From Candidatus Gordonibacter avicola (lineage in GTDB: Bacteria > Actinomycetota > Coriobacteriia > Coriobacteriales > Eggerthellaceae): a stretch of DNA of 64,000 bases. Of this stretch, positions 36,858-44,731 are shown piece by piece. Under the pieces are notes generated by a model. The model ran no database searches. It had not been told where the DNA came from and saw only the letters and a program-made list of their open reading frames with translations. The stretch covers positions 62,001 through 126,000 of the forward strand of contig DXGM01000038.1 of the NCBI GenBank assembly GCA_019113915.1, written 5' to 3'. Position 1 is the stretch's first letter; every line of letters starts with the position of its first letter. A program made the position numbers and the translations under genes.

Positions 36858-38256
36858 TTACATCAGCCTCTTGCGGTGCAGCTTCTACCGGCTTTGCAAG
36901 CTGGGACAAATAGCCACCCACGGCACTTGCCTTGCGCTTGTCGGACAGCAAGCGGTCTCGCTGCGCTTCGTCAAACCCAATTTCCTCCAAAAACACCTCA
37001 GTTTCAGCAATCCACGGCGCAGCGGACGCGATCTTGCACATGGCATCTGCTTGGCTGACCACGGACGGCATAGCGGGGTTGCGAAAATGAGCCTTAATAG
37101 CCCGTTCGTCGTCCTTCAACTTCGGCAGTGGCTTGTTCTGCAACATGGCGATAACAAGTAGCGCAACGTTGCGCAGCGCAATGCCGTTGGTCTTGTTGAG
37201 GTTCATCGCCTCTATAATGAGGTCTTCCTTGGCCACGTAAATCGCTTCTGCGCTTGACGGGTTGTCATGGATGACGCCGAGCGAACTCACCGGGATGTTC
37301 GTTTCACCGCTGAATCGCGCCGCTAGGCTCCGCATATATTCCGTATGCGGTTGCATACTCATTTGCGAAAGCTGGCCAAATTGAGGAATGTCCCCATCTT
37401 CGTCTTTTGACACGGCGAAGATTGCGCCCAGGTACGCATCCCATTTTGATTTGTCCTCAAAGATCGTGCTATCGGCACCCATGAGGTACTTTTGCGGGGA
37501 GGTAAAAAACTCCGCGCTTACCTCAGTGCGCAAGGCCGTTCGCACCGCCGAATCGGTGATGCTCATAACCGCACGCGAAATGCGCGACTTACCAAATGGT
37601 CGGTCAAGCGAAGGGCTGTAGATTAACGGCTCCATAAGAGGGCGACCGTGTGGGTGTCGCTTACGTGTCGCCGCCCACCTTCCACCACTGCGCGCAATCT
37701 CAATCACTGCCTTGTCGGTGTATAGGTTCATCCGGCATGGCTCTTTGTTGGCATCGTCGTCGCGTTCGATGACGGTAAGGCCGTTTTTGATGCGCTTTCG
37801 CCGGTAGTCATATTCAGCTGCTGCATTCTCGGCTGAATATGCAGAAATGATTACCTGCGGCTCGCCATCCGCGCCCGCCGAAACGGTAAAGAACGAACAC
37901 GAGTGGATTAGTTCGCTCGTGGTGGCTTGGTTGTACATGTTTTCGAAATTATTTTCGAGCAAGATTCTTTCGAGGCCATTCAATGATGCATCAGACGGCG
38001 AAACAAAGCCATCAAAGATCGAGCGAGCGGCCAACTGGTCAACCGCTTTCGCGGGCCATCCCACCACGGTGAGCGTATTGGTCAGCTGCGGAGGTACCGC
38101 GATGCCCATATCGTTTAACCGGTTGTGCATGCTGTAGTAAGTAGTGCGGATTTTGTTGCGATGGCTCTTTGTATCTAAAATTTTGAGCAGCCGCTTTAGC
38201 GTGGCCGTTTCCTCTTGCGTCATGCCTCGAATGGCTGTGGGGATAAAATCAATCAT
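36835..38256 (-). CDS. Portal protein (SPP1 gp6-like)
   Basis: A 473-residue portal that forms the dodecameric DNA entry ring. The central PLMEPLIYSPSLDRPFGKSRI and SMQPHTEYMRSLAARFSGETN segments are family hallmarks. Gene order terminase-portal-MuF-scaffold-capsid is standard. Confidence 0.92.
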   Translation of the reverse strand: MIDFIPTAIRGMTQEETATLKRLLKILDTKSHRNKIRTTYYSMHNRLNDMGIAVPPQLTNTLTVVGWPAKAVDQLAARSIFDGFVSPSDASLNGLERILLENNFENMYNQATTSELIHSCSFFTVSAGADGEPQVIISAYSAENAAAEYDYRRKRIKNGLTVIERDDDANKEPCRMNLYTDKAVIEIARSGGRWAATRKRHPHGRPLMEPLIYSPSLDRPFGKSRISRAVMSITDSAVRTALRTEVSAEFFTSPQKYLMGADSTIFEDKSKWDAYLGAIFAVSKDEDGDIPQFGQLSQMSMQPHTEYMRSLAARFSGETNIPVSSLGVIHDNPSSAEAIYVAKEDLIIEAMNLNKTNGIALRNVALLVIAMLQNKPLPKLKDDERAIKAHFRNPAMPSVVSQADAMCKIASAAPWIAETEVFLEEIGFDEAQRDRLLSDKRKASAVGGYLSQLAKPVEAAPQEADVNDKQQPN

Positions 38257-39707
38257 AGAATCACCTGCTTTCTACTGGGGTTTCGTTTGGTCGTTTTCGC
38301 TCCCCACAGCGCGAGCGAGGCGGCTTCAAGCGGCGACACGTCCACGTCGTCATAGCCGCGAAAACCAAACCCGCCATCCTGGCCGATTGGTCTTTTCTGG
38401 GCGCTTTCAACCGCAAGATTGAGCGCCGGTTGGTTGTAGTGGGTAATTGCTTCTTCTCGCACGCCGTCTAAAAACATTGAGGCGGCGGCGATAACGTCTT
38501 TAGCCATTGGCATGCACAATGCAGGCTTGCCCACCTTGCGTTCGCGGAGATTATCGACAAGGGCTTGCGCGCCTGATTTCCCGTCAACAACGATAATGGC
38601 CGCACGCTTCCACCGGCTGGCGAGCCAGTCCACAAGCCACGCCGAGCCATTAACCATGGAGCGGTGCTCAATTACCTCAACATGAGGCTTGCCGGTTTTT
38701 GGCTTAATTGCCACAGCCAGCGAGACGTACGCGCCATCTGCGGAAAACTTGACGCCATAGGCAAGCTTCCCGCCCTCGGGCGGCGTTTTTGTGGCGAGTT
38801 TAGCCCACTGGGCAGCGGCAAACACTGGGTTTTGCACGGTGCCGCACCACCAACAAAGGCGCTCACGGGCGAAGCCATCGGGACTGGCGCTTTTCTGTTC
38901 GTCTTCCACCGTGGTTTCGCTAATGCGGATTCCAAGCGCCGGGTTGCAGGCATACCAACGGCCACGGTCGGTAACGTCGCCGACTTCCTCTACACTCCAC
39001 TCATGCCAGCACATACCCGGCTCTTTATTGAGCGCGTTTTTTCTCACGCGCCCGAACACCTCGGCGGTGATGTTGTGGTTCGGCGGTGTGCCTAAGTAGA
39101 TCGTTTGAGGATTGCCCAGCGGGGCTGCGGCCTTCGCATAAAGCGAAGCCTCCATTTGTTCATCGGTGAGTTCTTGCGCCTCGTCGTATACCGTTAGGTC
39201 AACGGTAAAACCGCGAGCATTGCCACGGGAGCGGGAAATAAACTCAACCGACCCGCCGTTTTTAAGCCAAATGCCCTCTTTGCCGTTGGTATTGTTAATG
39301 CGCTTCACCAACGCGTTGAGTTCAGGGTACTTGGCTCTTGGGTCGTTCTTTTTCTCGCCAAAAAATACTTTCAGGCGCTCAAACGCCTTCATCGACGTAC
39401 TGACGTTGTGAGCCGAGTGAAGTATTTTTTCGCCAAGAACAACCGAGCCGAATAACTCACGGACTTCCACGCATGAGTTTTTGCCATTCTGGCGAGGAAC
39501 GAGGACGCCGCACGTGGTGCTCGCCCACAACCCTCCGCGCGTCTGTGCCAACCAGGCATGAATAATGATTTCTTGCCAAGGGTCACAAACAAGCCCGTAT
39601 GCCGCCGCCAAGGCTATAGCGTCTTCGCCATAATCAAGATCAAAATCAGGTTCGAGCCTAATCCTTGGCTCTTGGTTTCCGATTTTTGACGCTGATAAGG
39701 ATGGCAT
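38253..39707 (-). CDS. Terminase large subunit
   Basis: A 484-residue ATPase and nuclease for DNA packaging. The Walker A-like motif is VPRQNGKN near residue 71, and Walker B is LTVYDEAQE near residue 168. The C-terminal nuclease has IIVVDGKSG. It overlaps portal by 4 bp and the small-subunit-like gene by 50 bp. Confidence 0.93.
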   Translation of the reverse strand: MPSLSASKIGNQEPRIRLEPDFDLDYGEDAIALAAAYGLVCDPWQEIIIHAWLAQTRGGLWASTTCGVLVPRQNGKNSCVEVRELFGSVVLGEKILHSAHNVSTSMKAFERLKVFFGEKKNDPRAKYPELNALVKRINNTNGKEGIWLKNGGSVEFISRSRGNARGFTVDLTVYDEAQELTDEQMEASLYAKAAAPLGNPQTIYLGTPPNHNITAEVFGRVRKNALNKEPGMCWHEWSVEEVGDVTDRGRWYACNPALGIRISETTVEDEQKSASPDGFARERLCWWCGTVQNPVFAAAQWAKLATKTPPEGGKLAYGVKFSADGAYVSLAVAIKPKTGKPHVEVIEHRSMVNGSAWLVDWLASRWKRAAIIVVDGKSGAQALVDNLRERKVGKPALCMPMAKDVIAAASMFLDGVREEAITHYNQPALNLAVESAQKRPIGQDGGFGFRGYDDVDVSPLEAASLALWGAKTTKRNPSRKQVIL

Positions 39708-39933
39708 TAAGCGGCACCTCCTTATCGCTCGCCCCAGCTTCGTTGCGTTTTACTTCTTCAATCTGTTCAAGCACTTGCGAAAGCTGCCGGGACAGCGCCG
39801 CAATGTCGCGACCCGATTCACATGTTTCAATCGAATCGGCCAGCTTGTCGCGCAGGCGCTCTAGCGTTTCGAGCGTGTTCCCGCTTTTTGCTGCTTCGAG
39901 CAGGGTTTTTGGTTCTTTTTTGCGCGCGGCCAT
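39658..39933 (-). CDS. Probable terminase small subunit
   Basis: A 91-residue helical protein beginning MAARKKEPKTLLEAAKSGN, with AAGGAGG before the ATG at 39,933. It sits immediately upstream of the large subunit. It lacks an obvious long DNA-binding domain, so it may act with the HNH nuclease encoded just upstream. Confidence 0.72.
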   Translation of the reverse strand: MAARKKEPKTLLEAAKSGNTLETLERLRDKLADSIETCESGRDIAALSRQLSQVLEQIEEVKRNEAGASDKEVPLNAILISVKNRKPRAKD

Positions 39934-40034
39934 CACGGCACCTCCTTCGGCGTCTCTGTGTTCAAATGTGGTTTTCAAAAAACGGGGGGATTGGCGCTAT
40001 GCCTCCGGGGTCATCATGACCCCATGGGGGGGCA

Positions 40035-40244
40035 TCACCCCCAGGCTCGTTCCTCTACCTCATTCGGCACTTGCTCAACAAAGCCAAATTCCACATGCTC
40101 GGCGACAGGCGGGAACAATTCGTTATGCAGTGCAACGGCGCTGCGATACACGTCGTCTAGGCTGTTGCCGTAGATCGTTCCGCCAGCGTCTACCCAGTGC
40201 CCCACGTAGGCATCAATGAATTCGTATGCGTTCATGTTCACCAT
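40035..40244 (-). CDS. Small phage protein between HNH and terminase, unknown
   Basis: A 69-residue protein. Starts at ATG 40,244, overlapping the HNH stop codon; an in-frame ATG at 40,235 is also possible. No known domain. The location suggests a role in packaging or neighbouring regulation. Confidence 0.55.
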   Translation of the reverse strand: MVNMNAYEFIDAYVGHWVDAGGTIYGNSLDDVYRSAVALHNELFPPVAEHVEFGFVEQVPNEVEERAWG

Positions 40245-40540
40245 TCTCTTGACGTTGGTAACGGTTCGGAAATTGTCTTGCGTGGCTCGTGTGCCATTCG
40301 GTTGCCCTTACGCTGGTTGCAGATACGGTGCACTAGCTGCACGTTGTCGCGCGCAATTGGTGACCCCCCTCGGCTTATTGGCACTATTTCGTCTACCTCT
40401 GCACTCATCGGATGAGGTGTTTTAAGCGTCTTGTCGATCGGTTGACCGCACAGCGCGCAGTTGTGCTGTGTTGCGAGTAGCCAGCGGCGAATCTCGCGGC
40501 GCTTAGCTGGGTTGCTGTAGCGAGGGTTGGACGACGGCAC
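40238..40540 (-). CDS. HNH endonuclease
   Basis: A 100-residue nuclease with CALCGQPI, a DEIVPISRGG segment (the HNH first position replaced by Glu-Ile context as in many phage HNHs), and a final HRICNQRKGNR. HNH proteins next to the terminase are needed for specific cutting by many HK97-type phages at cos ends. Confidence 0.87.
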   Translation of the reverse strand: MPSSNPRYSNPAKRREIRRWLLATQHNCALCGQPIDKTLKTPHPMSAEVDEIVPISRGGSPIARDNVQLVHRICNQRKGNRMAHEPRKTISEPLPTSREW

Positions 40541-40574
40541 TGCTGCACCTCCAATACTGATAAGTTGCAGACAA

Positions 40575-40602
40575 TAAAAAAGCCGCCCCCATCGGGACGG
40601 CT
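40575..40602 (-). terminator. Terminator after the late regulator gene
   Basis: AGCCG and CGGCT form a stem over a G/C-rich loop with TTTTTTATT after it on the minus strand. It lies just downstream of the sigma-region-4-like gene and before the late packaging genes, a good place for control of late transcription. Confidence 0.72.
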
Positions 40603-40639
40603 CTGCTGAAATACACTATAGCGCACATTTTACTGCAAT

Positions 40640-41125
40640 TTACTGCACACTTTTCCGCTGACGATATTCACGCGGAATGAAACGCCACAACCTGCACATT
40701 GCCTGCTCGTGCAGCGAGTACATTTTGCGCTCACTCATCGGGTGGTCGCTAGTGGCGAGCAGCTTGTGTATGGCCGGGAAGCGCAGACCCTCGAAGTAGC
40801 GCAGGTAGACGATCTCCACCATGTCGCCGTCTGGCAGCTCGGCGAGAGCGCGCATGGCCGCCTCGCGCTCCTCAACGTAGCCCACCAGCTCGGTGTCAAG
40901 CGCGTCGCAGTAGTCATAGAGCCTCACAAACCCACGTTCCAGCGCGTCGCCCTCCATGGTGCGGCTCACCGTCTCACCGCCCTCGACACCGTTGAGCGTG
41001 AGGCGCGACTGCTGGCGCTGTATCTCGGCCTCCAAACATCTGATTCGCCGCTCGTTGGCGAGGATGCCGCGAAAGTACGCCTGGGCCTGCTTGTATTTCG
41101 GAGAGCGCGGGAGCCTATCGGCCAT
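40640..41125 (-). CDS. DUF1492-like sigma-region-4 regulator, probable late activator
   Basis: A 161-residue protein. The C-terminal portion (EIVYLRYFEGLRFPAIHKLLA ... YSLHEQAMCRLWRFI) resembles sigma-70 region 4 as found in ArpU/RinA/DUF1492 phage activators. It sits right before the packaging genes, so it is the likely switch for the late operon. The start at 41,125 (MADRLPRSPKYKQ) is selected over a longer frame that overlaps the neighbour. Confidence 0.75.
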   Translation of the reverse strand: MADRLPRSPKYKQAQAYFRGILANERRIRCLEAEIQRQQSRLTLNGVEGGETVSRTMEGDALERGFVRLYDYCDALDTELVGYVEEREAAMRALAELPDGDMVEIVYLRYFEGLRFPAIHKLLATSDHPMSERKMYSLHEQAMCRLWRFIPREYRQRKSVQ

Positions 41126-41405
41126 GCTCGGTCTCCATCGAAACGACTGCCTCGCGCACGCGCGGAGAGAGCTTCGAGAGCAGCTCGGATTGCACGCTCG
41201 GGCGAAGAGGCGTACCGTCGTCTCCGCCCGCCCAATAGGGCGAGCACTTGTATTCATCGGTCAGGTTGCCGTCAGTATCGATCACACCGCACGCCGTGAG
41301 GAAAAGTTCACTGAATCGCCGGTACTGCTCGCTGCCCTCCTCCATGCCGTCGATGACGCTGCACATGTACGCCTTGAACTCGCCCTTGCCAATGGAAACC
41401 GCCAT
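41115..41405 (-). CDS. Phage protein of unknown function
   Basis: A 96-residue protein overlapping the DUF1492-like gene by 11 bp. It contains acidic C-terminal sequence and no known motif. The close overlap suggests a shared transcript with the late regulator. Confidence 0.6.
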   Translation of the reverse strand: MAVSIGKGEFKAYMCSVIDGMEEGSEQYRRFSELFLTACGVIDTDGNLTDEYKCSPYWAGGDDGTPLRPSVQSELLSKLSPRVREAVVSMETEHGR

Positions 41406-41490
41406 GATCCTCCCATCCGTCGAACACCAAGCCAGACTGCGATTATACCCGTTTTATCGCTTTTATTATCAGCTGTTCAGCAGCCGATAT

Positions 41491-41520
41491 GAAAAAGGCA
41501 CCGCCGAAGCGGTGCTCTTT
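41491..41520 (-). terminator. Terminator of the hicAB cassette
   Basis: GCACCGC (41,498-41,504) pairs with GCGGTGC (41,509-41,515) over a four-base loop; CCTTTTTC follows on the minus strand. It directly follows the hicB stop. Confidence 0.85.
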
Positions 41521-41523
41521 CTC

Positions 41524-41985
41524 CTACGCCATCGCCGCCTTCTTCGGCCTTCCGGCCTTGGGATCGTCGGCCTTGCGCCGCTCCACCGATTCGACCGTGA
41601 CGTACGTACGCCTGCCCTCACGGTAACCTTCGAGTATGCCCGCGTCGATCATGTGAGTAACGCGCCCGGGAGACACGCCGAGCTCGCGCGATGCCTGGGC
41701 CGCCGACATGACCTCGCCGGAGACGATGTAGTTCTCGTCCGTCTCGAAGAACACGGCTATAGCCAATCCGCCGTCCTCAACATCAGCACCGAACGTCGCC
41801 TTTGGAAGGCGGCGACCATCCATCAAAAGGGACGCGACGTAGGTTTTCATCGCGTCAGCCGCCATGAAGGCCGCCTCTTCCACAGTTTCTCCCTCGGTCA
41901 CGCATCCCGGAAGATCGGGAACCGTCACCCAGTACCCGCCTTCCTCGTCGGGATGCAGAACCGCTTCATAGATGTACTTTCCCAT
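41524..41985 (-). CDS. hicB: HicB-family antitoxin with helix-turn-helix domain
   Basis: A 153-residue antitoxin. Residues 1-70 are the degraded RNase H-like HicB fold (YIYEAVLHPDEEGGYWVTVP and DLPGCVTEGETVEEA). Residues about 90-140 are an excisionase/MerR-like DNA-binding domain (MSAAQASRELGVSPGRV), which would bind its own promoter. It ends in a basic AGRPKKAAMA tail. It lies 36 bp after hicA. Confidence 0.9.
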   Translation of the reverse strand: MGKYIYEAVLHPDEEGGYWVTVPDLPGCVTEGETVEEAAFMAADAMKTYVASLLMDGRRLPKATFGADVEDGGLAIAVFFETDENYIVSGEVMSAAQASRELGVSPGRVTHMIDAGILEGYREGRRTYVTVESVERRKADDPKAGRPKKAAMA

Positions 41986-42021
41986 TGCTTATCCTTTCAA
42001 AGCCGGAAGCCCGGCGGGGCT

Positions 42022-42216
42022 TTAACGCCACCCCGCCTGCTTCGCTATTTCCAGGTAGGTTCCCAACTTGATCGGGTCTTTCGAGGTTGGAACGCTTACC
42101 GTCTTCCCGTCTTTCTCAAAGATCACATGGCTTCCCTTTCCTGGCCGCTCCGTCCATCCCTCCTTCCTGAACCGCTTGAGCACGTTCCTGACTTTTCTCT
42201 CTGTTTCGCTTGGCAT
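42022..42216 (-). CDS. hicA: HicA-family mRNA interferase toxin
   Basis: A 64-residue toxin with a dsRBD-like fold. The catalytic His is H30 in GKGSHVIFEKDG. The toxin gene is first, antitoxin second, as usual for this system. Promoter at 42,245-42,273, only about 30 bases upstream of the ATG. Confidence 0.9.
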   Translation of the reverse strand: MPSETERKVRNVLKRFRKEGWTERPGKGSHVIFEKDGKTVSVPTSKDPIKLGTYLEIAKQAGWR

Positions 42217-42244
42217 CTTCGTCCTTCCCTTACCCGATGACTAT

Positions 42245-42273
42245 ATTATAAACTATTGCTAATTATTATGCAA
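42245..42273 (-). promoter_or_regulatory. Strong promoter of hicAB with possible HicB operator
   Basis: TTGCAT (42,268-42,273) and TATAAT (42,245-42,250) are separated by 17 bases. The spacer holds TTGC ... GCAA inverted sequence (TTGCATAATAATTAGCAA), a good candidate for the HicB operator. The -10 box is a perfect consensus, matching autonomous expression. Confidence 0.78.
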
Positions 42274-42441
42274 TGCTATTTGGCAACTATTTATAATATT
42301 TTCGGCAACAAAAAAGCGCCCCGAAGGGCGCTCTGCATCGGCATCCACCCAGTAATAGCAGAACTTGTCGAGAATGCAGACGGCCATTGTGTCGTTATGC
42401 CATGGGCTATGCCCGCACGTCCCGCATGTCTTATCGCCCAT
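42259..42441 (-). CDS. Cys-rich small protein with unusual C-terminus
   Basis: A 60-residue frame starting MGDKTCGTCGHSPWH with GGGAGGAA before the ATG. The first 35 residues resemble other Cys-rich proteins in this stretch. The last part is translated through a Rho-independent terminator (42,307-42,332) and through the hicAB promoter, which is odd for a native 3' end. The original gene was probably cut and fused to the border of the hicAB cassette. Confidence 0.55.
   Translation of the reverse strand: MGDKTCGTCGHSPWHNDTMAVCILDKFCYYWVDADAERPSGRFFVAENIINSCQIALHNN
42307..42332 (-). terminator. Terminator upstream of hicAB, ending the early operon
   Basis: AGCGCCC (42,315-42,321) pairs with GGGCGCT (42,326-42,332) over a four-base loop, with TTTTTTG after it on the minus strand. 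It lies within the preceding small reading frame and isolates hicAB from upstream transcription. Confidence 0.8.
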
Positions 42442-42649
42442 GGTGTTCCTCCCACACTCGCTCTGTCTGCTCCCATTCTCGTTCAGCCCGCTCCCGCGGT
42501 TCACCATGCACCCAGGCGTCGCAATCATCGTCGCTTGGGTATACATGGCCGGGTTTCACGTCGCACTTATAACTGATCGTCATGACTTCGCGGTTCGGTC
42601 GCCATCCACATATCACGCAGTTACCACAGGTGTTGCATGTCTTAGTCAT
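42431..42649 (-). CDS. Cys-rich small phage protein
   Basis: A 72-residue protein with a dense Cys cluster (CNTCGNCVICGW), another Cys at about 29 and a basic/acidic C-terminal helix. The spacing suits zinc binding. It overlaps both neighbours, so it belongs to the early operon. Unknown role. Confidence 0.62.
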   Translation of the reverse strand: MTKTCNTCGNCVICGWRPNREVMTISYKCDVKPGHVYPSDDDCDAWVHGEPRERAEREWEQTERVWEEHHGR

Positions 42650-42839
42650 CGCTCACCTTCTTTTCACCGCGCTTTATTACGTACATTCGCTTAGATGTCT
42701 CGTGGAATATGCACGCTCCAACAAGCAATAGGACTAATGGTTGCCAAACCTGGCCGCAATAGAACAAAAATGACGCCGGAATGGTTGCGGCCAGAACTGC
42801 AACAATCATTGCCAGATAGTACATAACGAATAAGATCAC
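42642..42839 (-). CDS. Two-helix membrane protein
   Basis: A 65-residue protein with two probable transmembrane helices (about 3-25 and 31-46) and a basic end. The start is GTG at 42,837-42,839, overlapping a TGA that is the natural end of the upstream gene if a frameshift there is corrected. Confidence 0.6.
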   Translation of the reverse strand: MILFVMYYLAMIVAVLAATIPASFLFYCGQVWQPLVLLLVGACIFHETSKRMYVIKRGEKKVSDD

Positions 42840-42873
42840 TCAGCATCACCGCCGCATAGGCTCAGTTCAGCTT

Positions 42874-43071
42874 TCAACTCATCACACCGCTGCTGCAACT
42901 TCTCGCAGTAAAACTCAACGCGGTTCTTCGGGGTCCGGCGAAGTCAGTGTTGTCTCGCTCACTGCCATCAAAGCCGTGTTCGTACCGCACGTTGATATAA
43001 TCAGACAGAATGTAGAAGCCTTCGTCACTCCCACAATGCGGACAGCACGTAATGCGTTTACGTTTAGTCAT
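42874..43071 (-). CDS. Zinc-ribbon phage protein, probably frameshifted
   Basis: The first ~45 residues look normal (MTKRKRITCCPHCGSDEGF...). After about 42,933 this frame turns into unlikely sequence and stops at 42,874. The -1 frame continues as a sensible acidic helix (PKNRVEFYCEKLQQRCDELK) and ends at TGA 42,836-42,838, overlapping the next start (GTG). The break is at a CCCC run, so it is either a real one-base loss or a sequencing error. Confidence 0.55.
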   Translation of the reverse strand: MTKRKRITCCPHCGSDEGFYILSDYINVRYEHGFDGSERDNTDFAGPRRTALSFTARSCSSGVMS

Positions 43072-43318
43072 ACCAAGCCCCCTCTGTTAACAACTTAGCT
43101 TCGTAAATAAAGTCTAGTCGGCAAGCCAATTCGAATTCGCGCTCACATGCAGGGCATATTACATGCGTGTCGAAGCATTCTTCGCTAAGCGGCCACCCTT
43201 CGTGATCGTCGTATTCGACTTCAAGTTCAGCGCCACAGTACGGACACTCAACGTCTTTCGTACTTATGGATGCCAGATAGCCGGTTTCATCAGGGAATAG
43301 CTTATGAGCAATCTTCAT
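43064..43318 (-). CDS. Zinc-ribbon phage protein
   Basis: An 84-residue protein with CPYCGAELEVEYDD and CPACEREF, a two-knuckle zinc ribbon. AAGGTGG lies 8-10 bases before the ATG at 43,318. It starts 2 bases after the upstream stop. Confidence 0.65.
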   Translation of the reverse strand: MKIAHKLFPDETGYLASISTKDVECPYCGAELEVEYDDHEGWPLSEECFDTHVICPACEREFELACRLDFIYEAKLLTEGAWYD

Positions 43319-43320
43319 AG

Positions 43321-43623
43321 CTACACCACCTTCGCCCTGCAATACCGGCAATAGCCTCCAACGATAGGATCGAGATTCAGGTGGCCGCACACCGAGCAGT
43401 CATAGGCGGTCGAATCATTCCACAGCTGCTCGCATTCGCGGCGTTTGATCATCAGGCACGTGCGCTCCTTGTACTCGTGAGCTTCGAGCATCGCGCGATA
43501 TTCCTCTTGCCGTTGTTTCACCATCTCGTCGTTACCATCATCTTCCCATGCTTGTGTAGACAGTGAAATGTCTTGGAGCTGGCAAATCTCGTCGTGTGTC
43601 AGCAGGTACTTCTTCTCGCTCAT
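43321..43623 (-). CDS. Zinc-ribbon phage protein
   Basis: A 100-residue protein: an N-terminal helical part (residues 1-70) and a C-terminal CSVCGHLNLDPIVGGYCRYC zinc ribbon. It overlaps the next gene upstream by 4 bp. Function unknown. Confidence 0.65.
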   Translation of the reverse strand: MSEKKYLLTHDEICQLQDISLSTQAWEDDGNDEMVKQRQEEYRAMLEAHEYKERTCLMIKRRECEQLWNDSTAYDCSVCGHLNLDPIVGGYCRYCRAKVV

Positions 43624-43853
43624 CGTGCCACCACCTCGTAATTGTTACGTCCCATACACCCGCTCGCTCTGACCCTGAGTATCTTCTCCTTGCACACAGG
43701 GCATACGTCGATGTTTGTGTTGTCGATGTATGGTTCGCACGAATGGCATTCCGTTTGCTCGGTTATGAATACGACCGGGTAATTAACAACTTCGACATCC
43801 TCACACTGCGTGCCGCACAGGTCGCACGTTATGATTTCGATGCTCTCCCTCAT
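43620..43853 (-). CDS. Cys-rich phage protein with two CxxC pairs
   Basis: A 77-residue protein (MRESIEIITCDLCG). Pairs CDLC, CHSC and CPVC suggest a zinc ribbon or two. It overlaps the gene upstream by 4 bp. Confidence 0.65.
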   Translation of the reverse strand: MRESIEIITCDLCGTQCEDVEVVNYPVVFITEQTECHSCEPYIDNTNIDVCPVCKEKILRVRASGCMGRNNYEVVAR

Positions 43854-44457
43854 GACTCCACCACCTTCTCTCCGCAGTTCGGGCAGTAATTCGGTACAAA
43901 TTCGAACTCGCAATCGCTCTCAAGCCACCCATCCTCGCAATCGAGTTTGCGTACCAAAAAAGGCAACCCGCACTTCGGGCACAGCACTCCGTCAACGGGG
44001 TGCAAATTCGAAACATGTTCGCCAAGCGTGAATGTTTTCTTGCGTGGCTCTTTATATCGCTGGTGACACCTCGGGGCACCACAGCGGGGGCATGAGTCTT
44101 TGCCGTACACACCCTTCCTTCTTCCCCCCAGCACTCCACGACCTCTGAGCCACAGTTCGGGCAATAAGGAGGCAGCCCGGTATCCCAGTACATCTTGTTA
44201 TCACACTCGGTATCCCAGGCGCCTTCCGTGTCGTCCCACTCCCAGTGACACGTACCCTTCCTTTGCTGGCGGGTGTTCCAGGCTTTCGCTGCACCTGCTA
44301 TCGCCTCTTCTTCTGTCGCGTAATCGCCAGAAATGATCTGACAACCACATGAGCAGGTGACATCTCCGACATACACACCCTCAAACGCCCTCGTCACGCC
44401 TATGTCTTGGTCGTTGCCGCCACAGAATGGGCACCCAATAAGTTTGATATCACCCAC
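43801..44457 (-). CDS. Lar-like restriction alleviation protein with out-of-frame tail
   Basis: The first ~110 of 218 residues are coherent: KLIGCPFCGGNDQD ... GDYATEEEAIAGAAKAWNTR is the Lar-type restriction alleviation fold, followed by a CPNCGSEVVE zinc knuckle where such proteins normally end. The other ~105 residues overlap the next genes in a different frame and look non-native, so the natural stop near 44,120 has probably been lost by an indel. Lar proteins modulate type I restriction to protect phage DNA. GTG start overlapping the upstream stop. Confidence 0.58.
   Translation of the reverse strand: MGDIKLIGCPFCGGNDQDIGVTRAFEGVYVGDVTCSCGCQIISGDYATEEEAIAGAAKAWNTRQQRKGTCHWEWDDTEGAWDTECDNKMYWDTGLPPYCPNCGSEVVECWGEEGRVCTAKTHAPAVVPRGVTSDIKSHARKHSRLANMFRICTPLTECCARSAGCLFWYANSIARMGGLRAIASSNLYRITARTAERRWWSHEGEHRNHNVRPVRHAV
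43850..44110 (-). CDS. Zinc-ribbon phage protein
   Basis: An 86-residue protein with CPRCG, CPKCG and CPNCGEKVVES knuckles. The GTG at 44,108-44,110 is the proposed start because purine-rich AAGAAGGAAGG lies just upstream, although the spacing is tight. Its frame is -1 relative to the upstream Lar-like gene, which it overlaps, so the two may once have been one protein. Confidence 0.55.
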   Translation of the reverse strand: MYGKDSCPRCGAPRCHQRYKEPRKKTFTLGEHVSNLHPVDGVLCPKCGLPFLVRKLDCEDGWLESDCEFEFVPNYCPNCGEKVVES

Positions 44458-44731
44458 CGTAGTAACCTCTCCCCAAGTTCTTCACATAGACGGCGCCAAT
44501 GGCTTCTTCGACGTTCACGCCCTTTACCTCTAACATGCGAAGCATGGTTTCACACGCTTGTATGACGTCGATTGTCTCTATGGCAATAGCAAGCAGGTCA
44601 CCATCGGCAAAGCGATAGCTGTATAGGGCCTCGTTAACTTCGACAACTTCCTCAGCCATCTTTCGCCACTGTTCGTGCATCGTTACGCTTTCGACCCACT
44701 TGGTCGCAGGGAAGGAGTACGCACACTTCAC
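44450..44731 (-). CDS. MazG-like nucleotide pyrophosphohydrolase
   Basis: A 93-residue all-alpha protein. The pattern EEVVEVNEAL ... IETIDVIQACETML is an EExxE ... D arrangement as in MazG/dUTPase-like all-alpha NTP pyrophosphohydrolases. It could clean the nucleotide pool. It overlaps its upstream neighbour by 4 bp and the Lar-like gene by 8 bp. Confidence 0.65.
   Translation of the reverse strand: MKCAYSFPATKWVESVTMHEQWRKMAEEVVEVNEALYSYRFADGDLLAIAIETIDVIQACETMLRMLEVKGVNVEEAIGAVYVKNLGRGYYGG

Noticed and set aside
42925-42940. Programmed recoding in the zinc-ribbon gene
   Set aside because: The sequence near the break (GGACCCCGAAG) is not a standard -1 slippery heptamer, so mutation or sequencing error is more likely.
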